A program made the position numbers and the translations under genes. DNA of 13,547 nucleotides, taken from CAZMCH01 sp964564735. Its GTDB lineage: Bacteria; Poribacteria; DTPJ01. The notes beneath the pieces were generated by a model, which searched no databases, was not told where the DNA came from, and was given only the letters and a program-made list of their open reading frames with translations. Below are positions 6,449-13,135 of the stretch, piece after piece (positions within the stretch are counted from its first letter, which is position 1; each line of letters starts with the position of its first letter). The DNA is taken from positions 1 to 13,547 of the forward strand of contig CAZMCH010000106.1 in assembly GCA_964564735.1 (NCBI GenBank), given 5' to 3'.

Positions 6449-7660
6449 ATGAATAATAACATAAAAGAAAAGAGTCAAGGTGGATGGCGTTTTGCAGCGT
6501 TCTATTTTATATCGTTTTCAGCAGTATCGCTTTATGGAATATATGGCAATCTATATTTTAGGAGGCGTGGAGTTTCTAATGTTGAGCTTGGAATATTAAA
6601 CGCAATTCCCGCATGGACAGGCATCTTTGCACCGCTTCTATGGGGAGTCATAAGTGATGCACTTCGTCAGCGAAAATTACCAAATTTCCTGATGCACATA
6701 TTATCTGCGGTTTTATTTCCATTATTTTGGTATTGGAGTGGCGAATCGTTTTTCATGCTTTGTGTCTTAATGGCTATATTCACTATCTTTTTTAGCGGAA
6801 GTATTCCAATAGCCGATGCTTGGACGCTTGATCATATTTCCAGAAAAGGCGGTGATTATGGTCGGCTTAGAAGCTGGGGGTCAATAGGTTTCGTTATTCC
6901 ACTAATTGCATCTTTGTTTATCCTCAAAAAGACAGAGATAGCTACAGCAGAATCCCTTTTGCCGATCTTCTTTGGATTTTGTGCTTTTCGTGTCATATCT
7001 GCATTTTATGCCCTTACATTACCAGAATATCATTCAAAATCAAAAGGAAAAAAGCTTGATTGGGGCAGTTTACGGGTCTATTTACGCCCTTTTGCGCTGA
7101 TATTCTTCTTTGCTACATTTATGAGTAGATTTCTGTTTGGTCCTTATTATACATTTTTTAGCATTTTTCTTGGTAATCAAAATATTCCTGATAATATGAT
7201 AGGTATATATTGGGTTACAGCAGTAGCAGCAGAAACAGGATTAATTGCTGTCTCTGGATCGTTGCTAAAGCGTTTCGGTGCTGTTCCAATGCTCATAGTT
7301 GGGCTTGCGGCGATGTCTTTCAGGATGTTTGTTTATTCGCTTGAGCCTGCATGGTATATTATCCTTGCAACACAGTCGCTTCATGCTCTTACTTTTGGTG
7401 CGTTTCATGTTGCATCGATTCAGATTATCAACCGTATTACACCCGAAGCATTTAGGGCAAGCGGACAGACATTTAACGGGGCATTACTCGGTATAGGAGG
7501 ACTTACAGGCGGAATTGTTGGCGGAGTCTGGGCAGAAGCCTATGGTCTGCCCGGCTTGTTTCGTATGCTGTCTATTATTGCACTTATAACAACTATTGTA
7601 ATCGGTATCTGTTTTGCTATCTGGAAAGAGGATACAGAAAAAAAGACCTATAAAACATAA
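6449..7660 (+). CDS. MFS_1-like transporter (HcaT/NupG-like)
   Basis: A 403-residue inner-membrane MFS carrier, about twelve hydrophobic segments, of the branch that contains HcaT, NupG and LacY-like proton symporters. Visible marks are YGIYGNLYFRRRGVSNVELGIL (29-50), the loop-2/3 signature LLWGVISDALRQRK (63-76), and ADAWTLDH followed by DYGRLRSWGSIGF (122-148), which is characteristic of this branch. ATG at 6449 is preferred, with GGGATGG at 6439-6445 as a weak ribosome site; an in-frame TTG at 6404 would add 15 hydrophilic residues without a ribosome site. It lies 62 bp behind the aldolase and probably shares its promoter. The substrate is likely a sugar, sugar acid or aromatic acid and cannot be fixed from sequence. 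Confidence 0.85.
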   Translation: MNNNIKEKSQGGWRFAAFYFISFSAVSLYGIYGNLYFRRRGVSNVELGILNAIPAWTGIFAPLLWGVISDALRQRKLPNFLMHILSAVLFPLFWYWSGESFFMLCVLMAIFTIFFSGSIPIADAWTLDHISRKGGDYGRLRSWGSIGFVIPLIASLFILKKTEIATAESLLPIFFGFCAFRVISAFYALTLPEYHSKSKGKKLDWGSLRVYLRPFALIFFFATFMSRFLFGPYYTFFSIFLGNQNIPDNMIGIYWVTAVAAETGLIAVSGSLLKRFGAVPMLIVGLAAMSFRMFVYSLEPAWYIILATQSLHALTFGAFHVASIQIINRITPEAFRASGQTFNGALLGIGGLTGGIVGGVWAEAYGLPGLFRMLSIIALITTIVIGICFAIWKEDTEKKTYKT

Positions 7661-7665
7661 CTATC

Positions 7666-7694
7666 TTAATAAGAAGTTAAAACTATGCTATAAT
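7666..7694 (+). promoter_or_regulatory. Promoter of sulfatase-like gene
   Basis: A perfect extended -10, TGC-TATAAT (7686-7694), has a weak -35 (TTAATA, 7666-7671) at 17 bp. The -10 is inside the left arm of the inverted repeat at 7686-7737. Confidence 0.6.
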
Positions 7695-7737
7695 AGATAT
7701 TATGATCGGAATAATAAATAATAATATTATTATAGCA
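7686..7737 (+). promoter_or_regulatory. Long inverted repeat over -10 and leader
   Basis: The left arm TGCTATAATA-G-ATATTAT (7686-7703) pairs with the right arm ATAATAT-TATTATAGCA (7721-7737) as a 17-bp stem with one bulged G and a 17-nt loop. No T-run follows, so it is not a standard terminator. Since the left arm includes the -10 box, most of it would not be in an mRNA started there, so it would act as a DNA cruciform or paired protein-binding half-sites, or fold in read-through transcripts from the upstream operon. The A+T-richness makes some pairing expected by chance. Confidence 0.45.
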
Positions 7738-7764
7738 AATTATTAAATGATTGGAGGATAAAAA

Positions 7765-9171
7765 GTGAACATAATAGTTGTTGTTTTTGATTCATTAAGA
7801 AAAGACTGTATGGGATGCTATGGAAATCCACCTTGGTGGGAAGCTAAAACACCAAATTTTGATAAATTAGCAGAAGAATCACTGGTTATGGATCGTATGT
7901 ATCCAGAATCTTTGCCAACATTACCAACACGAAGGGCGTTATATACTGGACAACGAGTATATCCTTTTGATATAGGCGATTTTCACCTGAAAGGCGACTT
8001 TGTAGGTGCGCCGGGCTGGGGACCAATTCCAGAAGAACAAGATACCGTTGCAGAGCTACTGAGGGATAACGGATACAGAACAGGGCTTGTTGCGGATGTT
8101 TATCACATGTTTAAGCCATCAAAGAATTTCTGGCGTGGATTTAATCAGTGGGAATTCCTGAGAGGGCAAGAGACTGACCCATACAGAAGCGGACCATTAC
8201 CAACACAAGAACAGATTGATCATTGGCTACCAAAAGAGCTACAAAATCCCTGGAAAGTTAGCTTTATTCGTCAATGCCTTATGAATATGCACGATAGAGT
8301 CAAAGAAGAGGATTATTTTAATGCAAGAGTTATGATTGAGGCAGGGAGATGGCTTGAACAAAATCAGGATGCAGAGAAATTCTATCTGGTTATTGAGAGT
8401 TTTGATCCACATGAGCCTTGGTTTGTTCCAGAATATTATCGTAAGATGTATGATAGCAGCGATGGTGATGAACAAGTACTATCTGGATATGCAGATACAA
8501 ATTCACTACGACCTGAATTACTTCGCAGGACACAGGCTAATTATATGGGGCTTGTTACTATGTGTGATAGATGGTTCGGGCATCTTTACGAAACAATGAG
8601 GGTATTAGGTTTGCTTGATAATACAGTATTGATATTTACAACCGATCATGGACACTCAATAGGCGATTATAATTACATGGGCAAACGTGGCTATCCATCG
8701 ACACCAGAAGTTTATGATGTGCCACTTATTATCAGGCATCCAGACGGCCTAGGTGCAGGAAAAAGAAGCGATATGCTTGTTCAACATACAGACATTTCTG
8801 CACAAGTGCTTGATTTTGCAGGTGTTACTCCGAAACAACCGATTGATGGTATTCCATTCTGGCGATCTGCAATCGATAATGGAAAACCAATAAGAGATCA
8901 TATCACAATAGGCTGGAGTTCGGCTATGACAGTTATTGATCATAATTGGTGGATGAATTGCAAAGTTAATGGTAAAGGCGTTTTCTTGCGTGATTTGAAT
9001 ACAGAAAAGCCTTTTGAAAACAACGTTGCGGACAAACATCCTGATATTGTCAAGGATCTATATAAAAAAGGTGTTGAAGATGCAGGAGGTATATTCCCTG
9101 ATTTCATATTAAAACTTGCAGAAGGTCAAGCTGATGCTCCGGGGTGTAGTGAACTTGCTACAAGGGAATAA
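7765..9171 (+). CDS. Sulfatase-like hydrolase, Thr at nucleophile position
   Basis: A 468-residue member of the alkaline phosphatase/sulfatase superfamily. Sulfatases hydrolyse sulfate esters using a formylglycine made from Cys or Ser in C/S-x-P-x-R. Metal-site elements are visible: VVFDSLRKD at 7-14 (Asp9; the usual second Asp is Ser10), DPHEPW (214-219), and TTDHGHSIGD at 292-301 (Asp294, His295). The motif reads T-L-P-T-R at 52-56, so Thr52 replaces the Cys or Ser and formylglycine cannot form. It may instead use Thr as a direct nucleophile (as in nucleotide pyrophosphatase/phosphodiesterases), acting on phosphate mono- or diesters, or be inactive. There is no signal peptide, so it is probably cytosolic. 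Start is GTG at 7765 with GGAGG at 7753-7757. Confidence 0.85.
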   Translation: MNIIVVVFDSLRKDCMGCYGNPPWWEAKTPNFDKLAEESLVMDRMYPESLPTLPTRRALYTGQRVYPFDIGDFHLKGDFVGAPGWGPIPEEQDTVAELLRDNGYRTGLVADVYHMFKPSKNFWRGFNQWEFLRGQETDPYRSGPLPTQEQIDHWLPKELQNPWKVSFIRQCLMNMHDRVKEEDYFNARVMIEAGRWLEQNQDAEKFYLVIESFDPHEPWFVPEYYRKMYDSSDGDEQVLSGYADTNSLRPELLRRTQANYMGLVTMCDRWFGHLYETMRVLGLLDNTVLIFTTDHGHSIGDYNYMGKRGYPSTPEVYDVPLIIRHPDGLGAGKRSDMLVQHTDISAQVLDFAGVTPKQPIDGIPFWRSAIDNGKPIRDHITIGWSSAMTVIDHNWWMNCKVNGKGVFLRDLNTEKPFENNVADKHPDIVKDLYKKGVEDAGGIFPDFILKLAEGQADAPGCSELATRE

Positions 9172-9179
9172 AAATAAAA

Positions 9180-9188
9180 TGTTATAAT
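9180..9188 (+). promoter_or_regulatory. Extended -10 for trxB
   Basis: TGT-TATAAT (9180-9188) is a perfect extended -10 placed 32 bases before the trxB ATG. No good -35 lies at 16-18 bp, which extended -10 promoters tolerate. It suggests trxB can be transcribed independently of the upstream gene. Confidence 0.5.
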
Positions 9189-9220
9189 TTGTAATATACT
9201 TGGAGAGGAGTGCAACATCA

Positions 9221-10162
9221 ATGGCTGATAATTATGATCTTGCGATTATTGGCGGTGGTCCTGCTGGTCTAACTGCTGGAATATATGGAGCAAGAGCTGG
9301 TCTTAGCACAGTTATCCTTGAAAAACTCAGTCCGGGCGGGCAAGTAATGACTACTGATATATTAGAAAATTATCCCGGATTTACTGAACCAATCGGCGGT
9401 TTTGAATTGGTTGACAGAATGGTTCAACAAGCAACAAACTTTGGAGTTGAAATACAAAATGCAGAGGTTACGGGCATAAAGTCTGATGACAAATTAAAGA
9501 TATTAGATTTAGGGGGAAAATCAATCTCCGCCATCGGAGTTATTATCGCTACTGGTGCATATCATAAAAGATTAGGTGTTCCGGGAGAAGATAGATTTTG
9601 GGGCAGAGGTGTATCATGTTGTGCAACTTGCGATGGTATGTTTTACAAAGGCAAAAAGGTTATTGTTGTTGGCGGTGGTGATACCGCTATTAAGGAGTCT
9701 TTATTCCTTACGAAATTTGCTTCTGAGATAACTATCGTCCATAGAAGAGATCGTTTGAGAGCCACAAAAGTTTTGCAAGACAAAATTCTGAGTATACCAG
9801 AAAAAGTAAAATTTGAATGGAAATCCGCAGTCAAAGAAATAATGGGCGATGAGAAAGTAAGTGCCGTTAGATTAGTATCGGTTGAGGATAATAGCGAAAA
9901 AATACTAGATTGCGATGGTGTTTTTATTTTTGTTGGTTTTACACCGACAACTGATTTCCTCAAAGGTTTGGTAGAAATGGACGAAAGAGGCTACATAATT
10001 ACAGATGATGATATGAAAACTTCTGTTCAGGGCATTTTTGCATGTGGAGATGCAAGAAAAAAATCGTTAAGGCAGATTATAACTGCATGTGGAGAAGGCG
10101 CAACTGCTGCATTTTCAGCACAGCATTATATTGAGAATATAAAAGGTGTAGCTTATGAATAA
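9221..10162 (+). CDS. trxB: Thioredoxin reductase (NADPH)
   Basis: A 313-residue cytosolic flavoenzyme that reduces thioredoxin with NADPH through FAD and a redox disulfide. Domain order is complete: the FAD-binding GGGPAGLTAG (11-20), PGGQVMTT (38-45), the redox centre CATC (134-137, with an extra Cys133 beside it), the NADPH-binding GGGDTA (151-156) and HRRDRLRA (174-181), and the second FAD segment GIFACGDARKKSLRQIITACGEGATAA (271-297). Length matches the low-molecular-weight bacterial type. The ATG at 9221 follows GGAGAGGAG (9202-9210); the earlier TTG at 9200 would add 7 residues not typical of the family. It follows the sulfatase-like gene by 49 bp, and no thioredoxin gene is visible nearby. 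Ferredoxin- or other-donor-dependent relatives cannot be fully excluded. Confidence 0.93.
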   Translation: MADNYDLAIIGGGPAGLTAGIYGARAGLSTVILEKLSPGGQVMTTDILENYPGFTEPIGGFELVDRMVQQATNFGVEIQNAEVTGIKSDDKLKILDLGGKSISAIGVIIATGAYHKRLGVPGEDRFWGRGVSCCATCDGMFYKGKKVIVVGGGDTAIKESLFLTKFASEITIVHRRDRLRATKVLQDKILSIPEKVKFEWKSAVKEIMGDEKVSAVRLVSVEDNSEKILDCDGVFIFVGFTPTTDFLKGLVEMDERGYIITDDDMKTSVQGIFACGDARKKSLRQIITACGEGATAAFSAQHYIENIKGVAYE

Positions 10163-10289
10163 CCTGCAATATAACGATATTGTTAAAATAGTTCTTATCA
10201 TTTGCTGTTTATATAGTTTTTTGTCCAATAGCATAGGTATCGGGGCGGAGGAAAATATGAATAATTTTGACGTGAAAATATATTCGTAA
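10155..10289 (+). CDS. Tiny ORF with signal- or membrane-like N-terminus, possibly truncated
   Basis: A 44-codon frame starts inside the last codons of trxB (an 8-base overlap) behind AAGGTG at 10143-10148. The product begins MNNLQYND, continues with a hydrophobic stretch IVKIVLIICCLYSFLS (about 9-24), then SIGIGAEEN and ends after 13 more residues. It reads as a signal peptide or single membrane segment followed by almost nothing. An internal ATG at 10257 with GGAGG at 10247-10251 would give only 10 residues. It may be a small membrane protein, the 5' remnant of a lost exported-protein gene, or a chance frame. It fills the 143-bp gap between trxB and the next gene. Confidence 0.35.
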   Translation: MNNLQYNDIVKIVLIICCLYSFLSNSIGIGAEENMNNFDVKIYS

Positions 10290-10305
10290 AGAGGAGGCAA
10301 TATCA

Positions 10306-11355
10306 ATGCTCAAAGTAGGGATTGTTGGATTGGGTCGAGGGATGAGTCATCTCGGTATTTTCTCACAGCGTAATGACACAAAAGTCGTTGCTGTATGTGA
10401 TATTGATGAAAAAAGGGCATCAAAAGTTAAGCAAGATATAGGTGCAGAAGAAGCCTACACCGACTATAATAAATTCTTGTCGCATGATATAGATATTGTT
10501 GTTATCGCTACGCCATTGCCCTACCATGTAGCTAATTCAATTACAGCATTAAAGCTAGATAAACATGTTCTTTGTGAAGTTCCCATTGCAAATCGCATTG
10601 AGGAATGTAAATTGCTTATTGATGCTGTTAGAAAAAGTAAAGGTAAGTTTATGTTTGCAGAGAATTGCAATTACTGGTATTTCGTTCAGCAATGGGGAAA
10701 GCTAGTTGATGATGGCAAAATCGGCAAACCAATATACATTGAAGCAGAATATGTCCATGATTGCAGAAGTATCATGTGGGACGCAAATGGCAATCCAACT
10801 TGGCGCGCAGGTATGCCACCAATATATTATTGCACACACAGTCTAGGACCAGTATTGTCTATAATAAAGGATAGATGCGTTTCTGCTGTTGGTATGAATA
10901 CAGGCGTTAATGTTGCCCCTGACCTTGGTGCTATTGATATGGAAGTTGGGCTTTTCAGAACAAGCAAAGGTGCAATAATAAAGATTTTATGCGGATTTTC
11001 GAACCCTCGCAAACAGGCTTTCCATTATTATTCTTTTTATGGCTCTGAAGGAGTTATCGAGAATGTTAGAGGCGCGATGGATAAAAGTTTTGCCTGTTTT
11101 AAGGACTCAAATGGCATGGAAGACCTTCCATATTCATTTAATCATCCCAACGCCCCTGATGGTGCATCTGCTGGTGGGCATGGAACAGCGGAATATTACA
11201 TGATTGACGCATTTGTTAATTCTATAAAAAATGATACTGAACCACCAATTGATGTTTATGAGGGATTGGACTATAGTTTGCCGGGATTGTTTGCTCATTT
11301 ATCTGCGCAAGAAGGCGGAAAAGTTGTTGAAATACCAGACCCAAGAGAAATGTAA
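10306..11355 (+). CDS. Gfo/Idh/MocA-family oxidoreductase (E-V-P variant)
   Basis: A 349-residue NAD(P)-dependent oxidoreductase-like protein. The N-terminal Rossmann domain shows KVGIVGLGRGMSHLG (3-17), AVCDIDEKRA (29-38), and IVVIATPLPYHVANSITAL (64-82). The C-terminal domain includes PIYIEAEYVHD (142-152) and IYYCTHSLGP (173-182), where His178 aligns with the usual catalytic-region histidine. The family's E-K-P motif is E-V-P here (91-93), so the lysine important for catalysis and cofactor orientation is missing. Members oxidise or reduce sugars, sugar acids or inositols; the substrate is unknown. GAGGAGG at 10291-10297 supports the ATG. It is followed by gatC after 45 bp. Confidence 0.88.
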   Translation: MLKVGIVGLGRGMSHLGIFSQRNDTKVVAVCDIDEKRASKVKQDIGAEEAYTDYNKFLSHDIDIVVIATPLPYHVANSITALKLDKHVLCEVPIANRIEECKLLIDAVRKSKGKFMFAENCNYWYFVQQWGKLVDDGKIGKPIYIEAEYVHDCRSIMWDANGNPTWRAGMPPIYYCTHSLGPVLSIIKDRCVSAVGMNTGVNVAPDLGAIDMEVGLFRTSKGAIIKILCGFSNPRKQAFHYYSFYGSEGVIENVRGAMDKSFACFKDSNGMEDLPYSFNHPNAPDGASAGGHGTAEYYMIDAFVNSIKNDTEPPIDVYEGLDYSLPGLFAHLSAQEGGKVVEIPDPREM

Positions 11356-11400
11356 ATGAGACAAATGGTAAATTATAAGAACTCTTTCGAGGAGAAAAAT

Positions 11401-11691
11401 ATGGCAAAAATAACAATAAAGCAGGTCGAGCATGTCGCTAACCTAGCAAGATTGACGTTTAATGAGCAAGAAAAGGAAAAACTTGCCGAAAATCTCGGCG
11501 AGATATTAGATTACATAGAGCAACTTAACAAGCTGAATACTGATGACGTTCCACCAACATCACACGCTATACCAGTGAAAAACGTTGTCCGAGAAGATGT
11601 TGTTAGAAAATCATTCACTCAGGAAGAGGCACTCGCAAACGCACCAAGCCCTGTTGATGGGCTTTTTGAAGTGCCTAAGATTATAGAGTAA
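11401..11691 (+). CDS. gatC: Asp/Glu-tRNA amidotransferase subunit C
   Basis: A 96-residue subunit of the GatCAB complex, which converts Glu-tRNA(Gln) and Asp-tRNA(Asn) to Gln-tRNA(Gln) and Asn-tRNA(Asn) in the cytosol; GatC stabilises the GatA-GatB interface. Family marks are VEHVANLARLTFNEQEKEKLAENLGEILDYIEQLNKLNTDDVPPTSH from residue 9 to 55 and the C-terminal LANAPSPVDGLFEVPKII (78-95). Length is typical. The ATG at 11401 follows GAGGAG (11389-11394); an in-frame ATG at 11356 would add 15 residues and lacks a ribosome site. It is unusual that gatA and gatB are not adjacent: the neighbours are a Gfo/Idh/MocA gene and a URO-D-like gene. Confidence 0.95.
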   Translation: MAKITIKQVEHVANLARLTFNEQEKEKLAENLGEILDYIEQLNKLNTDDVPPTSHAIPVKNVVREDVVRKSFTQEEALANAPSPVDGLFEVPKIIE

Positions 11692-11706
11692 ATATGGAGG
11701 TATTAC

Positions 11707-12621
11707 ATGACCCCGAAAGAAAGAGCAGTTGCTGCACTTGAATTAAGACAACCGGACGATATTGTCCCAACATTTGAACTTGAATTTCAGCTTACAGAAG
11801 AGTTTTTTAAGAAAAGCTTCAAAGGCTATAAAGGTCTTGAAGGAAAAGAACTTGATATGGCTATCGGCTACAATGCTGAATTCCATGTTGAGATTGCGGA
11901 AGCCCTTGATTATTCCATCATAAGAACTGGCGATATAAATGTAATTAAAAAGCTAGTTGAGATGGGCGCAAACAAAAAGTTCCTAATCTGTGGCGAAGCA
12001 GATGGGACAATGGGCATCCCTGATGGCAGAAGTATGGTTGATCTCTCAATGAGGCTTTTTGAGCATGGAGACGAGATAAAGAAGGGTCTTGAAAGTTCTG
12101 TTGATAATGGTATTGCATGGGGCAGAACGCAGATAGAGGCTGGCGCAGAATGTCTGACCATGTGTGCTGATTATTGCTTCAATGATGGTCCTTTTCTCTC
12201 GCCCAAGATGTTTGCTGAATTCGTAACACCCTATCTCCATAGGCTTATAGAGGGACACAGAAACAACGGTGCTTATGTTATAAAGCATACTGACGGAAAC
12301 ATAATGCCAATATTAGATCAGCTAGTTTCTTGCAGACCACATGCGCTTCATTCAATAGACCCACAAGCAAAAGTCAGTCTTGCAGAAGTCAAAAAGCTAG
12401 TTGGAGACAAAGTTTGTCTTGCTGGTAATGTCAACTGTGGTTTATTGCAAACTGGAACAGATGAAGAAGTTAGAGCAGATGTAATGAGATCACTCAGGGA
12501 TGGTATGCCCGGCGGCGGATATATATTCTGCACAAGCAATGTTGCCTTCAAAGGTATGCCACCAGAAAGATACCAGATGATGCTTGATCTAAGGCAAAAA
12601 TATGGTCGCTATGACCAGTAA
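11707..12621 (+). CDS. URO-D-family protein, methyltransferase-like
   Basis: A 304-residue TIM-barrel protein of the uroporphyrinogen decarboxylase family. It starts with MTPKERAVAALELRQPDDIVP, the opening shared by catabolic and methyltransferase-type members. Other marks are the segment GAECLTMCADYCFNDGPFLSPKMFAEFVTPYLHRL (146-180), HTDGNIMPILDQLV (194-207), and SIDPQAKVSLAEVKKLVGDKVCLAGNVN (216-243). The substrate-binding N-terminus of true HemE (RPPVW.MRQAGR) is absent, so it is not the haem enzyme. Cobamide:CoM methyltransferases MtaA/MtbA bind zinc through H-x-C; here it is H-x-D (194-196), with Cys275 as a possible further ligand. GGAGG at 11696-11700 supports the start. It lies 15 bp behind gatC and is closed by a terminator. 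The reaction is unknown. Confidence 0.8.
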   Translation: MTPKERAVAALELRQPDDIVPTFELEFQLTEEFFKKSFKGYKGLEGKELDMAIGYNAEFHVEIAEALDYSIIRTGDINVIKKLVEMGANKKFLICGEADGTMGIPDGRSMVDLSMRLFEHGDEIKKGLESSVDNGIAWGRTQIEAGAECLTMCADYCFNDGPFLSPKMFAEFVTPYLHRLIEGHRNNGAYVIKHTDGNIMPILDQLVSCRPHALHSIDPQAKVSLAEVKKLVGDKVCLAGNVNCGLLQTGTDEEVRADVMRSLRDGMPGGGYIFCTSNVAFKGMPPERYQMMLDLRQKYGRYDQ

Positions 12622-12642
12622 AAAAGTAATATAAAACAATTT

Positions 12643-12669
12643 AGGCGGGTTTATTAACCTGCCTTTTTT
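12643..12669 (+). terminator. Intrinsic terminator after URO-D-like gene
   Basis: AGGCGGGTT (12643-12651) pairs with AACCTGCCT (12656-12664) over 9 bp with one G-T wobble and a 4-nt loop, followed by Ts to 12669. It ends the transcript that includes the Gfo/Idh/MocA gene, gatC and the URO-D-like gene. Confidence 0.88.
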
Positions 12670-12683
12670 ATTGCTAAAAAGCA

Positions 12684-12712
12684 TTGAACATAAATTAACT
12701 ACATGATAAAAT
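12684..12712 (+). promoter_or_regulatory. Promoter of cupin gene
   Basis: TTGAAC (12684-12689) and TAAAAT (12707-12712) are spaced 17 bp apart, with TGA before the -10 (12704-12706), again an extended -10. Transcription would start about 50 bases before the cupin ATG. Confidence 0.6.
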
Positions 12713-12770
12713 CTGTCTTGCAAGCAAATTTTGTAAAAAACTCTTTATTTATATGGAGGAGGAAAAATAT

Positions 12771-13109
12771 ATGCCAATAGTCAAGCGAGAGGATTTTGGA
12801 ACTGATCGCGCACCAGATTGGGCAAAAGTTACAGGTGGTATCAACGCTATGGGCTGTTCAACCCGTGATAAATCATCACAACCAGTTGAATTGCATTACC
12901 ATGATGCTGAGGAATTTTGGTTCGTGCTACAAGGCAAAGCGAAAGTAATGACAGATGGGAATGAATACATAGTAGGTGTTGGTGATATTGTCTGCACCCA
13001 TAAAGGCGAAGAACATGCCATACTTGAGATCATAGAAGAACCATATACCCAAGTATGGCTGGAATGTAATCTGCGTGGACAGAAACGAACAGGGCATCTT
13101 CATCGTTGA
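12771..13109 (+). CDS. Small cupin-domain protein
   Basis: A 112-residue single-domain cupin, a beta-barrel metal-binding protein, probably cytosolic. Cupin motif 1 is complete: His42-x-His44-x3-Glu48-x6-Gly55 (HYHDAEEFWFVLQG). Motif 2 is GDIVCTHKGEEH (71-82), with His82 as the fourth metal ligand and His in place of the usual Pro. Small cupins of this type include sugar or sugar-acid isomerases, dioxygenases and sensory or storage proteins, so no reaction is assigned. The strong ribosome site GGAGGAGG (12755-12762) precedes ATG 12771; the ATG at 12753 overlaps that site and is unlikely. It is followed after 26 bp by a Gfo/Idh/MocA gene, a pairing that suits sugar metabolism. Confidence 0.85.
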   Translation: MPIVKREDFGTDRAPDWAKVTGGINAMGCSTRDKSSQPVELHYHDAEEFWFVLQGKAKVMTDGNEYIVGVGDIVCTHKGEEHAILEIIEEPYTQVWLECNLRGQKRTGHLHR

Positions 13110-13135
13110 AATGCAACAAAAAGGAGATAAAAGAC

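Noticed and set aside
9200..9220. TTG start for trxB at 9200
   Set aside because: It lies inside the ribosome site of ATG 9221, and the added residues do not fit the family.
9643..9963. 106-residue frame on the - strand inside trxB
   Set aside because: Antisense shadow of a complete thioredoxin reductase gene.
11356..11400. Upstream ATG for gatC at 11356
   Set aside because: It directly follows the previous stop without a ribosome site, whereas GAGGAG precedes ATG 11401.
11707..12621. Annotation as HemE (uroporphyrinogen decarboxylase proper)
   Set aside because: The HemE substrate-binding N-terminal motif is missing and the protein is shorter than HemE (about 350).
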